A stretch of DNA of 64,000 nucleotides from Adiantum capillus-veneris (GCA_014529385.2 CM043955.1:148133640-148197639); one strand, 5' to 3'. Positions 34,641 through 47,320 are shown, counted from the stretch's first letter. The notes: generated by a model from the letters alone, not told the origin. A program made the numbers and translations.

Positions 34641-35929
34641 TACGACATTTTGACATGACCCTTATTGTGAGGGCCATGCCCGGGGACCACCGACTGTACG
34701 ATCTCCAAATAGATACACCGTGATCTCCGACATCCCTCCCGCTTGAGACCGACACCAAGACAGGACTCCTCCTGCTCTTCAATGCCAACTCAAGGGGGAT
34801 ATCACATTCACTTTCTCTCATATGGATCCCTTAGCCCCAAAGAACCTTTGCTTACTGGTCAAACTTACCAATCGAAGTCAGCAGGCTAACTTGAAACTCA
34901 ACCTTCCAGGGTGAACTGGTGGGATTTCTCTAATTCGCCCTTGGTTCAAGTTCATTGACACTTTTTTCCCAGTTATGACTGAGCACAGCCGTCAATGCGT
35001 TCCCCTAAGGTGAGTGTATAGTAATCTATATGAATCTCTCCCTCCCAAGTTTCTCTCATGCTCTGTAGATCAGAAACCCTTTTCCCCCCTCATGACTTAA
35101 TTGCTAAGACAACATAAAATTGGGTTCAACTTTTCGGCCAACAAATTAACCCTCCGGAATCTGCCCACCCACCGAAACATTTGATAAATGCACCTTTCCA
35201 AGGTAATACTATGATACTACAAAATAGTATTCCAATCACGTCGAACCAAGAATACATTTCAAGCATTTGAAAGCAGCATGCCAAATGTTGCGTATTCTTG
35301 CAAATGTGCATTTATCAAATCGTTCCCAGCTTTTTCCTTTATGGAAAACTTTTACTTCCTTTTTCCTTTAGCATTAGTAAAATTTTCTAGTTATCTTTCA
35401 AGCAATCACATATACTCCTCCAGGAATATCCCTATCCTCGTCCCAGGACTCGGGTATCCTGTCTCCTCTGCCACGTGTGGAGGCGGTGCCCTTTACACAA
35501 ATTCCAATTCTTATTTTTCTTTATCTTGTGTGGGAAAGGCTTCAAAGATAATCTACTTTAGGTTTTCTTTAAATCAATAATCCTGAGAAGAAGAGCAAAG
35601 GTCCGGCTGATGAGGACAATTGCGGAATAGCCCATTTAGGTTCCTAGTCTTTCCAAGGTTCCTTTTTACCAAACAATTTTAAGAGTTCCTTAATTAAGTC
35701 ACATCCTCCTCCCTTATCCTGATCCCTTCATGGATCCTTTTTACTTATTCCTTTTCCCATCGGCATCAGGCCTACCTGGACTAGGCCAATTTCCAGATGC
35801 ATCCGCGCATCCCTATCACCCAGTCGGGACACACTTCCATTCAATCCCATTTCTAGGGTAGTGAATGAACTCGAGCTCAAAACATAGACCAATGGTTATC
35901 GGTCCTAGCCGAAAAGGACCATCCCCCGT
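34641..35929. other. Unassigned flank left of A2
   Basis: No recognisable gene. Base composition is more balanced than in the surrounding elements. It holds a 14-base perfect inverted repeat (35180-35193 and 35306-35319) with a nested 9-base pair inside. It ends at the A2 target duplication CCCGT (35925-35929). Confidence 0.5.
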
Positions 35930-36153
35930 TGTGCGCTCCTTGCCGCACTGTCAATGCAAGGGACTTGCCTAACACTGTGTGCGAGCCACAGACGGCTCCA
36001 AGCACACAACTAGCTTAACTAGTAAACTCAAAAGAGGGCAATGGTGTGTCACTCACCGCTCTATGCTCCTGCCGTGGAGGATTCCTCGCCGCAAAGAAGA
36101 AGGAGACGCAGCTACGTCGCGCTCAACCGCTTCACTGCCGCAATGCTCAATCG

Positions 36154-36249
<96 letters not shown>

Positions 36250-36300
36250 CACACACACACAAGGAGGTGAAGAAGAAGAAGATGGAGATGGAGATGGAGA
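35930..36300 (-). repeat. Truncated 3' LTR of A2
   Basis: Matches the R/U5 part of 57663-58291, ending TGTGCGC (plus strand) at 35930. A long (CT)n run spans about 36155-36245. At 36300 it joins the internal tail directly. The polypurine tract, U3 and about 180 bases of tail are deleted. Confidence 0.85.
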
Positions 36301-37270
36301 TTGATTGGTAACAGAATTTTAAACAATTTGTCAGCAATAAGCATTAAATTGCAATGTAATCAAATGCATCAATATATGTAAAGGTAAAAAATTAAACAAG
36401 TCTGGGGTCGCAAATTTAACGGTCGAAAGGCACTGGAGATCGACTATTAATACCATGGGTAAGCTTCTTAATTTTCTGTGGTTAATTAAGTTGGTTAATC
36501 GCGAGAGCCAAGTATTTCATGTTCGAGGGCTGACTAGAGGCTATACCTAGAGGACCTTGTAGTTAAGCTACGATAAAAGGAATTTCTCATGAAATCATCG
36601 CCTGACTGATTACCTTTTCTTTGACCCCCCAAAGTCTTTTCACAGTGATTCAATTTGATGTGTGTGCTTATTTTGTATGCCTTGGGTTTTTTGCTTTTTA
36701 AGGAAAAGCGCCCACACTGGGAACCTCTAGGGCTCTAGTACCATAGGCAATACATGTGAGTGAAGTACCAAATCAAGCTGAGATTTCTCTTCCAGCTTAA
36801 GATTTTACATTGTGGCACTTCGATTTTTTGTTTGTTCATTTTCAGCATTTTAATTTTGTAACTTTGGGGGGTCATATAACACTAATACACCTCCCCAGTC
36901 TCATCACACTAGTAAACTCCCTTTATAATACTTAAGCTAAAGGTCAATAGGGTCAAGCCCACTAGAAAGCCCTAGTACATTTCACACAATGCTGCCTAAA
37001 TCGGATTAAGAACCTAAGTAACCATTGATTATTAGGAAGGCATTCCCCATGGTATTAAGAGAAGATCTCTAACACCTAACTTGGTCAAACTAGCTTAGTC
37101 GGACTGCTTGATTTTTAAACCTAGACAAGTGATTATGACAAAAAATTACATTGAATTAAATGTTTGATACTAAGCAAATGCGGTGAATATTAGGCTACCA
37201 ATCAGAATTAAAGCAGATAATCATAGATGCAAAAAAGATAAGGGGCAATGCTAATGGACAAGAAACACCT

Positions 37271-38225
37271 TGTTAGCAGCGGCTAACACAGGCTACACCA
37301 TTTATTCACCAAGTTGTGGATGTGCCATAGTGCACAGTGTTTACTTTTCATTGTATAGGGCTTGGGCTCATTTAGGAGTTCCAAAGTTGTATGAGTCTAG
37401 GCTAGAGAGCTCACTTTATCCCATAGTTGAAGGGTTTGAGGCCCAAAACTATAAAAGAGCCCTATGCTTAATGAGAGGTGATTCTTGAGTGGTCCTTTTG
37501 AGAACTCTCTCCCTAGAGGAGGTCTTGATGGCCTAGCCTTTGAGCTTAATGCCCTTGCTTAGAAGGCTAGTGCTAATCACATGTAATTAGTGTAATCCTC
37601 TCTTAATTAATCTAGTTTTCATTATGTTGTCAATCATGTTTATCTACTTTCCTTCATTGTTTTGAGGTGTTGATCTTCTCTAATCTAACTCTTACTCATG
37701 CTAAACTTCTCCGATTAGTGGAGTCCTTATCTAACGCTCTCGATTAAGCGGAGTGGGTGTACTCGTGATTGAGGGATTAGAGTTGTCCTCTAATGGTGTG
37801 CTTGTGTGTGTGTGTAGGTTTAAGAAGCCTTGAGCTTAATTTGATTATGTGTGACTTGATTTGGACACCATGATGGGCATGGTTGGGGTGGCCGACTTGA
37901 ATGCGATCTTGTGTGCTTAATCGTCAATGCATGTAATTAGAGTTGTGCTTGAGAGATTCCAAGATTAGTGTGTTTCACTTCGTTGCATGATGTGTGTAGA
38001 TGATTGCTTGAAATTGATGCTTAATGTGCGATTAGCATTAGTTGTTTGGGATGATTTCTATTTGCATTGGAGGATGCACGCTCTTGAATCCTCTCAATCT
38101 TTGCATCCGATGACGCTCTCTCACATTCTTTGTGTGATGCCTCCAAGCCCTAGCCGGGTCATGCTCTCTCTCTCCGGATTTATAGATTTGTGGGAGATTG
38201 CCTATGCTATGGTGAGCCTCCAACA
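37271..38225 (+). repeat. 5' LTR of B1
   Basis: 955 bases, TGTTAGCAGCGGCTAACA to CTCCAACA. TATA box TATAAAAG at 37450-37457. About 2% different from the 3' LTR over the shared part. Confidence 0.93.
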
Positions 38226-38226
38226 T

Positions 38227-38244
38227 TGGCGCCGTTGCCGGGGA
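38227..38244 (+). other. Primer-binding site, tRNA-Asp type (B1)
   Basis: TGGCGCCGTTGCCGGGGA, an exact 18-base match to the complement of the plant tRNA-Asp 3' end, one base after the LTR. Confidence 0.92.
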
Positions 38245-40445
38245 CGGGTTGCCTACGCTAGTGGAGTTGAGGTTGCAAAAGATAAGAGTAATTTGATTAC
38301 CGATTTCTTGTAATTAGGTAGGATTTGATTTGTGTGTAGTGTAATTAGGTTTAATTGGATGTGTATAGAGTCATTTCACCCCAAAAACCCCTAAATTCTC
38401 TTTTGATTTTGCTAATTTTTCACTTACCTTCACTAATTTTGCATCCCATTCAAGCTAATTTCATGCTAATTGTGCTTACCTAACCACTAATTTTGATTTG
38501 GAATGTATGTTGAATCCCCTTAATTGAGGAGGATCATCACTCTTAATTGCTCTAATCTATGCCTAATCATGTGATTGAGTGTTGATTTTGATCAATTTTT
38601 TGATCAATTTTGGACCGAATCGGAGTTGCACACATGTGTGTGCAATGGAGTGTCTACGCGAGGATCAAGGATTAAGCTAGCAAGCAATCAATTGTAAGTG
38701 GGTTGACCTACTCCGTTCAATTTTTGATTGATTAAGTTGATCCTATTGAGTTGCTAAAGCATTGCTAAAATTAGGTGTGTGTGCCTAATTGATGGAATTT
38801 ATGCCTAATTTGATGAAATTGGAATGAAATTGGATGCCTAGATGCTTGAGGAATGGTAGTTTTGCATAAATTGTGTGTGAAAATCACTAAATTGTTGTGT
38901 ATGTGAGGCTATTCCGGTCATGGAGTAGGCCTAATTGCCAAAATTAGGGCAAGATTTGAATGTGTGTGCCCATTTTAAATAACGTTGATGAGAAGATTTA
39001 TGGTCAAATTGAACACCTAAATGCTTGTAGACTGATGATTTTGCAAGAAATGTGTATGCAAACATTAGAAATTGGCCTAATTTCGTTGCTAATTGAGCAA
39101 AAAAATTGGATTTGTGCACCTAGCTTTTGTGTGTGTGCGTGCAATGCTAAATTGAGTTAAAATTTGATCAATTTTTGATTAAAATTGAGTTAATTTAGCA
39201 TGTATATACTCATGAATGTGTGAGTAAGTGTGCAATTGATGAAATGCAATGAGTGTCTAATGAAATTTTTACACAAATCGACGGCCTAAATTTAGGTGTG
39301 TGTGCCTAATTAATGGCCAATTATGCTTAAATTGGGGATGAATAATTGGTCTTGGTTGCCAATTATGATGATTAAAAGACCTAATAGATTGGTGTGTATT
39401 TGATTGATTGACTTTGGATGATTCAATTGATACCCAATTGAAAATGATTAATCTACATTACCATTGTGATGTGAATGCCAATTCGATTGGATATGGAAAA
39501 AAAAATTCATTAATTTGACCGTAATCACAAGCATATAGAAAGCTCCGACAGGGTTTGGATGATTAGGGTTATTGAAAATGAGAAACTTGAGTTGCAATGA
39601 TTGATAAATTGGATTGAATTGGCAATTGAAAAAAAAAACATGCATTAGTGAAGCTTGTGTGCATTTCCCGATTGATTGATTCAAATTTGAAATCAAAATA
39701 AAAAACTCTTGTGCATTTCAATCCATTCTAATGTGTGTGGTAAAGGAATCATCAAATTCAAGCAAAATGGATAAGAATTTGGACGACTTTGTGTGATCAA
39801 ATGGATTTGTATGTGGATTGTCAATTATTTTGAAAATGATCGTGCTTGGATTCGATGCCAATCATCAGTTATATATGTTTTGAGACTAATTTGTGTGCAT
39901 TATTTTGCGAACCACAATGCACTTTCGAGATGGGCTTCAAATTTAAATCACTTGTGAGAATTTTGACTCATTATTGTGTATGAAGAATGATATCAAGGAG
40001 GAATTCGAAACTCGTTCTATTTGTGCAAGCCGAGTGAGTTTGATTATAGATTGCGAGAATTTTTTGAAGTGCAATTTCGATCTCGAACTTTATTATGCTA
40101 CATTCTCCGTGCGACCCTTGCCAATTTCTCATGCACACACACATTCGTTGTCATGTCCGAGTGCGGGAATGCCTCCTAATTGTAATTTTTCAAAAAAGAA
40201 AAAAAAAAGATAAAAGAGGCTCTGTGGCGCTAACAAAACCACACACACACACATGCCAATTTTGGCTTGGCACTAGCAGTCAACTCCGAGTGGCCTGCCT
40301 GGCTTGGCGCAAGCACATACACACACACTCAGACTCTCTCACTTGCCACTTGCCTACACACCTCACAGCTTTTGTCTCTTGTCACCTCCATGAGCTCAAT
40401 ACTCAAAAGTCTATTGTCGACCCGCCTTCATAGCACCCAAAACCC

Positions 40446-40482
<37 letters not shown>

Positions 40483-40536
40483 CAACCGTGTGCAGCTTTT
40501 CCTGCAAGCTGAACACCCACAATAGCCGCTACAAAT
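38245..40536 (+). other. Leader and left interior of B1
   Basis: No gene. 38245-39640 is a diverged relative of the B2/B3 leader and the segment at 11975. Further on come CA-rich stretches, including a (CA)n run near 40448-40476, and a short A-rich run at 40190. Confidence 0.65.
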
Positions 40537-40803
40537 TGTTGGAACGAGGGCTAGCTATGGTGGATTCCATCTCATGCAAGCCATGGCGGGAGAGGAAGCT
40601 GCAGCAAGAGAGTATACGAGAAGGAGAGAGCAGTTCGACACAGCTTGGAAAAACTCACGCTATTGTTCTTGTGTATCTATTTCTTGTGAAAACCCTTACA
40701 ATATAAAGAAAAAGTGCCATGCAAAACTATACTTTAACTGGACTGTCTGCATGCTTTTAAGAGGGTTTCCCACGGGCTGGCCGACAAGGGCTTGGACCCA
40801 ACA
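40537..40803 (-). repeat. 3' LTR of F
   Basis: 267 bases. Differs from the other copy by two substitutions (GGATTCC/GGATGCC and GTTCGAC/GTTCAAC). Confidence 0.93.
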
Positions 40804-41992
40804 ATCCCCCCCTCAAGCCCGAACTGGACAGACCCTCTCATGATACCTCGAGTTTTTGGTATACTCGGCAACCGGGAGTTTTAGGTTCTCTCACAACCAA
40901 GGATTTTTGGTTTATCCATAACCTGGTGCTAGATCAGTAACCCCCCCTTGAACAGATAGGGTGTAGGTCAAAACATTAGCTACCAAAAGTATTGGAGTTT
41001 TTGGTTCACTGCCAAACCTTGGGTTTATGGTGTACCCAGTAACCTCATGAGCGTGCAAAAATGGGCTGAGAACTGATAAAATGGGAGGTCTTACCATTTA
41101 TGGATGGCAGTGTCTATATCCCGTACAAATTTTTTGATATGATGAAAGCTGACAAGCATGACAATAACTGACAATGTAAAAGAAAAAGCTTTGACTGGAA
41201 AGTTTATGATGGTTTTGACAATAGACAAAAGCTGACAAAAAGTATGACACTAAACTGGCAAAAAACAGTTGATGAAAAAACTTGTACTGTGGTCTCGAAG
41301 CGGATCTAGATGTTCAACATCTTTTGATGTACCTCTTGGTTCTCGAAGCAAATCTTCTTTGGCCTTAGTGGAACTCCGCGTATAAAAAACTTGTTTGCCT
41401 CTTCCTTGCCGACTTGAGCTTTTGAAGCGTTTTGATATACTCTGAGAAAAGCTTGTCTTGAAGCTTTCTTGCACCACTTCATTGTTTTGAGAAGCTTTTC
41501 CGAGTGTGGGATCTTGCCGATTTGTGTGCATGTTGACTTTTGATGCTATATTTGACAGACAATTGAATTTGATTGTCGAAATTGCCGAAACTGAAATTCG
41601 CAGCAGCTGTCGAACTTGAAGCCGCGCACCAAAATGAGCACAGATTACTTGATGAGGGTGTGAGTGAGTATGTCTTTTATCGAGGTGATGTGTGTGAAGC
41701 GCTTATTGACCAAGGCTAAAAAATAGGAATGACACTATAGTCATAGTGTGAAAATGAAAACAAAAAGGGCGAAATTTCTCTGTGTAGAGATGGCGCAACA
41801 GACGACGAGGAGGGTAGTTCTACTTGTAGCGATCAGCAGAGGCCAAATTGGATATGCTTGTAGTGTCGAAAAAGCCTTACAACAGCAGGGCGATCAGGTT
41901 GATGCCGTTTTTGGTCGGATTTCAGCAGGTCGACAGTTTGCTTTCCCTTCTGCAGGCACTGGTTCCCGCACGCCGACTCGAGCCGAGAGCAG

Positions 41993-42006
41993 TGGCTCTG
42001 ATACCA
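41993..42006 (-). other. Primer-binding site, initiator tRNA-Met type (F)
   Basis: Minus strand TGGTATCAGAGCCA, two bases from the LTR. Confidence 0.88.
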
Positions 42007-42008
42007 GT

Positions 42009-42275
42009 TGTTGGAACGAGGGCTAGCTATGGTGGATGCCATCTCATGCAAGCCATGGCGGGAGAGGAAGCTGCAGCAAGAGAGTATACGAGAAGGAGAG
42101 AGCAGTTCAACACAGCTTGGAAAAACTCACGCTATTGTTCTTGTGTATCTATTTCTTGTGAAAACCCTTACAATATAAAGAAAAAGTGCCATGCAAAACT
42201 ATACTTTAACTGGACTGTCTGCATGCTTTTAAGAGGGTTTCCCACGGGCTGGCCGACAAGGGCTTGGACCCAACA
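42009..42275 (-). repeat. 5' LTR of F
   Basis: 267 bases, TGTTGG...CCAACA, followed on the plus strand by the duplication CAAAT. Confidence 0.93.
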
Positions 42276-42280
42276 CAAAT

Positions 42281-43930
42281 TGGCAGGCAGCCGTGAGCTC
42301 ACACAAGGAGACAAAGCCTCCCACGATTCACCACTCAACTAGGCCTCAAAACTTAGACCGTGCCAGCTATCCATACAACACCGATGACCTCATGACCTCC
42401 ATCAAGGCCCTCTCCGGATGCTAGCCGCTAGAGCTCAATCATTCCTTTGTTGAGCAGCATGCCCATCTCATCTCATGCTCATGGCTCATCATGGTGCCTA
42501 ACCGGGCTCAGTCTCAGGTTGCCGATAGTTCAAGCTGCCGAGTCCCTTGATTCTCACGCTCGCAGCTTGCTTCTCCCACTTCTTCTAGGCTGTAGCTCTT
42601 GAACTGAGTGCTTCCCACACAGACACACACAGCGTTGTTTCCGCAACTGGCCCACCCGGCCTTTGACCACATAGTACACACACACACACACCATTTCTGT
42701 CTTGCCTCCGTGATTGGCGCTCCTGACGAATCACACACTCACACCCCACGTGATATGATGCAGGTATCTCCCTCTCTCGGCATTACCACCTTCAGCCAGC
42801 TCTCTCTCAGTACTGGGTACAATGATCAGGCCAGAGGAAGAGGCCGAGGCCGATGAGGACTCAGGAGCCAGGACGATGCGGGCAGAATGTGCAGGACCCT
42901 TTCAGCCTCATCCCTGTAGATTTGGCTCGTTGCCAGCGTAAACACCAAGATAAAATAAATAAATTTAAAAATAGGTTTAAAGACGAGTTCCCACCAAATT
43001 TTCACAAAGTTCTCCCTTTGACCTTAAGCATGCCAGGCCTGCGGTCGCAGTAAAAAATTCCACAGTTAGAATTTTAGTGCTCTCTTGGGGTAGCTCCCAC
43101 AGAGCTCTTCACCACTCTAAGATCATTGGTTTGGTATGTATCGATTGCGTGATTGAAAATTTTCCATGGACTAGATGTCAATGGTTGCAAATAAGTAGGA
43201 TTTGGTGGTGCTTATTTTGAATGGAAAGATCTTTTATCACTAAAAGTTCAGCATTATTTGTGGCCAATGTTACTCATCAGGTTACGTTACGATCTAAGGT
43301 TACATTTATGATCATTTCTCTCTCTTTACAATGCATGCCAAATATGCGAAAGATAGCATTAATTTTGGATGAATGATCATGGGATTGCATTAACACTGTG
43401 AAGATCTCAGCGGTTCTTGCCTTTCTGCTTGTTGTGACTAAAGATGGTTTCATACACTAAAGAATGAGCGTTTTTGCACATGAGTACTCTTTCTCTCTTG
43501 ATTTGTATGAAACATTACTAATTAAGAGCATGCAAGCATCCATTTTATGCATCCAATGTTGATTTGATTATGGTCTAATGCTAGGTTGATTAGCATTTTC
43601 ATTTCACTACATGAACAAATATTTTTGGCAAGCATACGAGCTTCATTGATGATGCATTCATGCTTGATGGAGAGTATGTATTAAATTTGAACTTGATATT
43701 GCCTGTTGCATTTTAGTGCTTGATATAAACGAAAAATCCTCGCACAACACTAAAGTTGAGATTCTGTGAATGACAATGGGATAGTAAAAATTCGGCTTCT
43801 GATTGAGCATGCTTTTAGTGCTTACTTTGAATGACAAATGCTTTGAAGCACTAATGATTTGAGTTGTTTTTGAAGGGATGTGGTAGAGGTGTGATTCCAA
43901 ATGATCCAAGAAGGGATCATCATTGCCATA
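42281..43930 (+). other. Right interior of B1
   Basis: No convincing gene. A CA-rich stretch (42615-42690) and a GC-richer block to about 42920 precede AT-rich DNA that aligns with 23580-24160. Confidence 0.6.
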
Positions 43931-43939
43931 TTGCAAAAG

Positions 43940-44290
43940 TTGGCTAATTAGAGCCATTCCAAATGTGTGGATTAAAGTTGTAATGCTAGCTCATAGCTTG
44001 GTCTAAAAATGCAAATTTTTTCATTTTGAGCTAGTGTTTAGCCAACTTTTTGAGCTTTCAAGTACAAATTTGGCTAGTAAGAGCCATTCATTTTCATTTC
44101 ATCGAGTTGCAGTCATCTCTAGCTCATAGGTTGCACTCAAAAATGTAAAATTTCATATGAGTTAGTTGTTAGCCAACTTTTTGGAAAGCTTTAAATTGTA
44201 AAACTCGACTTTTCAAGAGTCACTTCATTTCATCAAAGTTGCATTACTTTTTAGCTCTTGACTTGTTTTTCCATACTTCAAGTGAGCTAG
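43940..44290 (+). repeat. Tandem hairpin repeat in B1
   Basis: Same array as at 24166-24536: TTGGCTA (43940), CTAGCTCA (43986), TGAGCTAG (44027), TAGCCAA (44039), then a second unit from 44070 and a weaker third. The nested arms could fold into long hairpins in RNA. Confidence 0.75.
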
Positions 44291-45806
44291 AAACTAATCG
44301 ATTTTTGAATCATGCATGAGAGATGGTAAAAATTGCAAAATTTGCTTATATGGAAGCATTTTATCTCTCTCATGGTTGTTATGTATGCATAAATTTGCTA
44401 CATTAGAGCATCATGTTCATAACCAAAGGCATTTTTTTTCCCTTGGGTTTTTTCCCTTTGGCAAATTCGGGTATGCAAGACCCTAGCTTTAGGTTTTCAT
44501 TAATGATTTTTGTGTGGATTTTCAATAATTGGCTTTTGTAGCTTGTGTTTACACTTAGCTTCAAAAGGCTTCTTTTTGCAAATAAAAAGATCAAGAGACT
44601 TCTCTACACAAAGGATGCTTGCTCAATGATGCTCAAAAGAGCATGAATAGGTGTAATCCTTCCATGATTTTGCTCTTTCTCATCTCTTCATTCTCTTGTT
44701 TGGCTTAAGTGAAATTTTGCTTCTAAGCTATGGTTTTTTCATGTTCGAAAGCTAGGCATTTTAAAGTTTCAACACTTTGCTTTGTGAAAATTAACTCATA
44801 AAAAAATTAGGTTTTATGAATGCTAATCATAGGTAATTGGTTTGACCTTAGGTTAATATAGGATCATTTCTCATTAGTCCTAGAATCTTAGTGATAGTTT
44901 TAATATTCCATTCATTTTTGTCATGAACTAGGGCTATGAATAGGCTTTAGTATTTTTTAGTCCAATTGCCATAAACATCTCATAAAGGAAGTATTAAAAA
45001 AAGTGCTAAAAAATGAACCATGAAGCAAAGAAGTGTCCAAAAAAGTAGCAAAAATGCTACTAAGGCACATGAAAATAAAAATTATATGTTATGTTGTGTC
45101 TGTGTAAGGCCTAGCGCCTTATTGGCACTTGGTAGGCGAGGGGAATCACCTTGGCTCGCTTGGTCAAGGCCCTAAACCGATGCCCAAGGTTGATAGGGGT
45201 TAGCCGTCGCCTTGGTAAGCTAGTAGGCTTTTGGAACACCTTCTTGAGGGTTCAAGGAGCTGAGAGTCGCACCTAGAATTGCCTTGGGGTGGTATCCTTG
45301 TGATTGTGCTTTAATTTTTCTAAGAATGACTAAATCAAAACTTCCATGAGCTTCAAAAAACTTTGACAATGTACTAATAGATTAGGAGCTTTTTTATAGC
45401 CCATAGACATGATAGACTTGAATGATTTATTAAGATTGTTCACATAGCTTTTAGGCTAGTAGGTTTATGAACTTACATTAGCCTAGGGTCATAATTGATT
45501 GCTTGTGTTTCATGCATAAAACTGAAATTTCAAGTGGTTTAATCTTCACAATAGTCTGAGTATTTTTTTCCTTTATGTTGTCTAGTTTTTTACTATGATT
45601 AACCCATTTTTTAGAAGCAAAAAATCACTTTGCATGATTGTTCATTTATGCTTCATGTTTTATTCATTCTTGGTGGCCTTTGATGCTCATTACTTGTTCT
45701 TATGTTTAGCAGCTCAACATTTCTTCCCTCGACTTGCTTTCTACCATGTCACCGTGTCTTGCTTCACCGGCACACGAGGACGTGCATGAAATTAGGAAGG
45801 GGGGAA

Positions 45807-46528
45807 TGTTAGCAGTGGCTAACACAGGCTACACCATTTATGCACCAAGTTGTGGATGTGCCATAGTGCACAGTGTTTACTTTTCATTGTATAGGGCTTG
45901 GGCTCATTTAGGAGTTCCAAAGTTGTATGAGTCTAAGCTAGAGAGCTCACTTTATCCCATAGTTGAAGGGTTTGAGGCCCAAAACTATAAAAGAGCCCTA
46001 TGCTTAATGAGAGGTGATTCTTGAGTGGTCCTTTTGAGAACTCTCTCCCTAGAGGAGGTCTTGATGGCTTAGCCTTTGAGCTTAATGCCCTTGCTTAGAA
46101 GGCTAGTGCTAATCACATGTAATTAGTGTAATCCTCTCTTAATTAATCTAGTCTTCATTATGTTGTCAATCATGTTTATCTACTTTCCTTCATTGTTTTG
46201 AGGTGTTGATCTTCTCTTATCTAACTCTTACTTATGCTAAGCTTCTCCGATTAGTGGAGTCCTTATCTAACGCTCTCGATTAAGCGGAGTGGGTGTACTC
46301 ATGATTGAGGGATTAGAGTTGTCCTCTAATAATGTGCTTGTGTGTGTGTAGGTTTAAGAAGCCTTGAGCTTGGAGGATGCACGCTCTTGAATCCTCTCAA
46401 TCTTTGCATCCGATGACGCTCTCGCACATTCTTTGTGTGATGCCTCCAAGCCCTAGCCGGGTCATGCTCTCTCTCTCCGGATTGATAGATTTGTGGGAGA
46501 TTGCCTATGCTATGGCGAGCCTCTAACA
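45807..46528 (+). repeat. 3' LTR of B1 (internal deletion)
   Basis: 722 bases. Compared with the 5' LTR, about 233 bases are missing between TTGAGCTT and GGAGGATGC (near 46370). TATAAAAG at 45986-45993. A polypurine tract (GGAAGGGGGGAA) precedes it. Confidence 0.92.
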
Positions 46529-46750
46529 CACCTGTTTGTGTCGATGGTCGCGCTTGATTTGAAGAGTGAGTCGAGATAAAGATTCCATGAAGGTCCAAAT
46601 CCTATCAATAGCAACACGCTCCTGTACACACTAGGAAACAAAAGGAATACCTCCAGGAGGCACATTAGTGGGAAAAGGTACCAACACTTATTGAACACAA
46701 CAAAAAACATAAGGAACCCTAACCTAATTATTTGCACTCCCCCTAGAGAG

Positions 46751-47173
46751 TCAAGGGAATAGGATATTGTAGAGGTTGGGGGGAAACCCTAAGGCTAAAC
46801 CCCTATCCTCGTCATCGAGATAAACAAAGTCATCATCCATGAGACCATATGTGCCATCCGTGTAGTCCTGTAAATTTTCTTTTTCATCATAGGTGCCCAT
46901 GTTTACTAAGAAGGTCACTAGACGCCTATAGTCATCTTGGTCAAAAGGGTAGGCTTGTGCAATGGGAGAAACGCTCTCTACTAAGTATGGATCAGACGTG
47001 GTCAAGAGACGTATCAGCCATTCTAACTCCTCAAAATTCCTCTCACATGCTAGCGTACCTATCAAATCCCATTCACATGAAAGCACTGGAAAGACCATGT
47101 GAAATATTTGTGAAAACTAACGAGGGTACCTCTCACCCAAGGAGGGAGTGGATGACTCTAGCGTACTAGCCAT
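46751..47173 (-). pseudogene. Small acidic ORF in the 3' tail of A2
   Basis: From ATG 47173 the frame reads MASTLESSTPSLGERYPR, hits TAG (47117-47119), then continues in frame to 46751: FEELEWLIRLLTTSDPYLVE, DDYRRLVTFLVNMGTYDE, TYGLMDDDFVYLDDEDRG. About 140 codons, strongly acidic, with no signal peptide or membrane segment. It lies about 140 bases after an internal TATA box (47310-47320), which could produce a separate mRNA. A1 lacks it and A3 ends before it. I do not recognise the protein; without a second copy, chance cannot be excluded. Confidence 0.4.
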
Positions 47174-47309
47174 ATCTGTACACGCAAATAGATGATGGTT
47201 AGAGTGCAAATATTACAAGGGTCGTGTTCTTGTGCATAATTTGTTTTTATGATTTTGTGTTATGGCTCTTGCTCTTTTACTTTTTTATCTCGTTTTTGTG
47301 AGTATAAGG

Positions 47310-47320
47310 CTTTATATATA
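47310..47320 (-). promoter_or_regulatory. Internal TATA box of A2
   Basis: Minus strand TATATATAAAG, conserved in position with A1 19772 and A3 34508, between the internal polypurine tract and the small acidic ORF. Confidence 0.5.

Larger units (their letters stand above)
40537..42275 (-). mobile_element. Element F: small non-autonomous LTR element nested in B1
   Basis: Two 267-base LTRs (40537-40803 and 42009-42275) with ends TGTTGG...CCAACA, flanked by the duplication CAAAT (40532-40536, 42276-42280). On the minus strand the primer site TGGTATCAGAGCCA (41993-42006) lies beside the right LTR and a purine tract (40804-40818) beside the left, so it reads right to left. The 1.2 kb interior has no recognisable protein domain. 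It resembles a large TRIM; LTR ends and Met primer suit a Ty1/copia origin, which is an inference. Confidence 0.9.
37271..46528 (+). mobile_element. Element B1: TGTTAGC-family LARD-like element nested in A2
   Basis: LTRs 37271-38225 and 45807-46528, with target duplication CACCT at 37266-37270 and 46529-46533. Primer site for tRNA-Asp at 38227-38244 and a polypurine tract just before the 3' LTR. The 7.6 kb interior has no gag or pol and is itself split by F (40537-42275). Large LTR elements without coding capacity are known as LARDs; this fits. Movement would depend on enzymes from another element, perhaps an A2-type copy that shares the primer type (inference). Confidence 0.92.

Noticed and set aside
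35180-35319. Calling the inverted repeat a MITE
   Set aside because: No TA/TAA or longer target duplication is visible beside the arms.
34641-35929. Organelle-derived insertion
   Set aside because: The composition looked different from the neighbouring repeats, but I could not recognise any plastid or mitochondrial gene, so I leave it unassigned.
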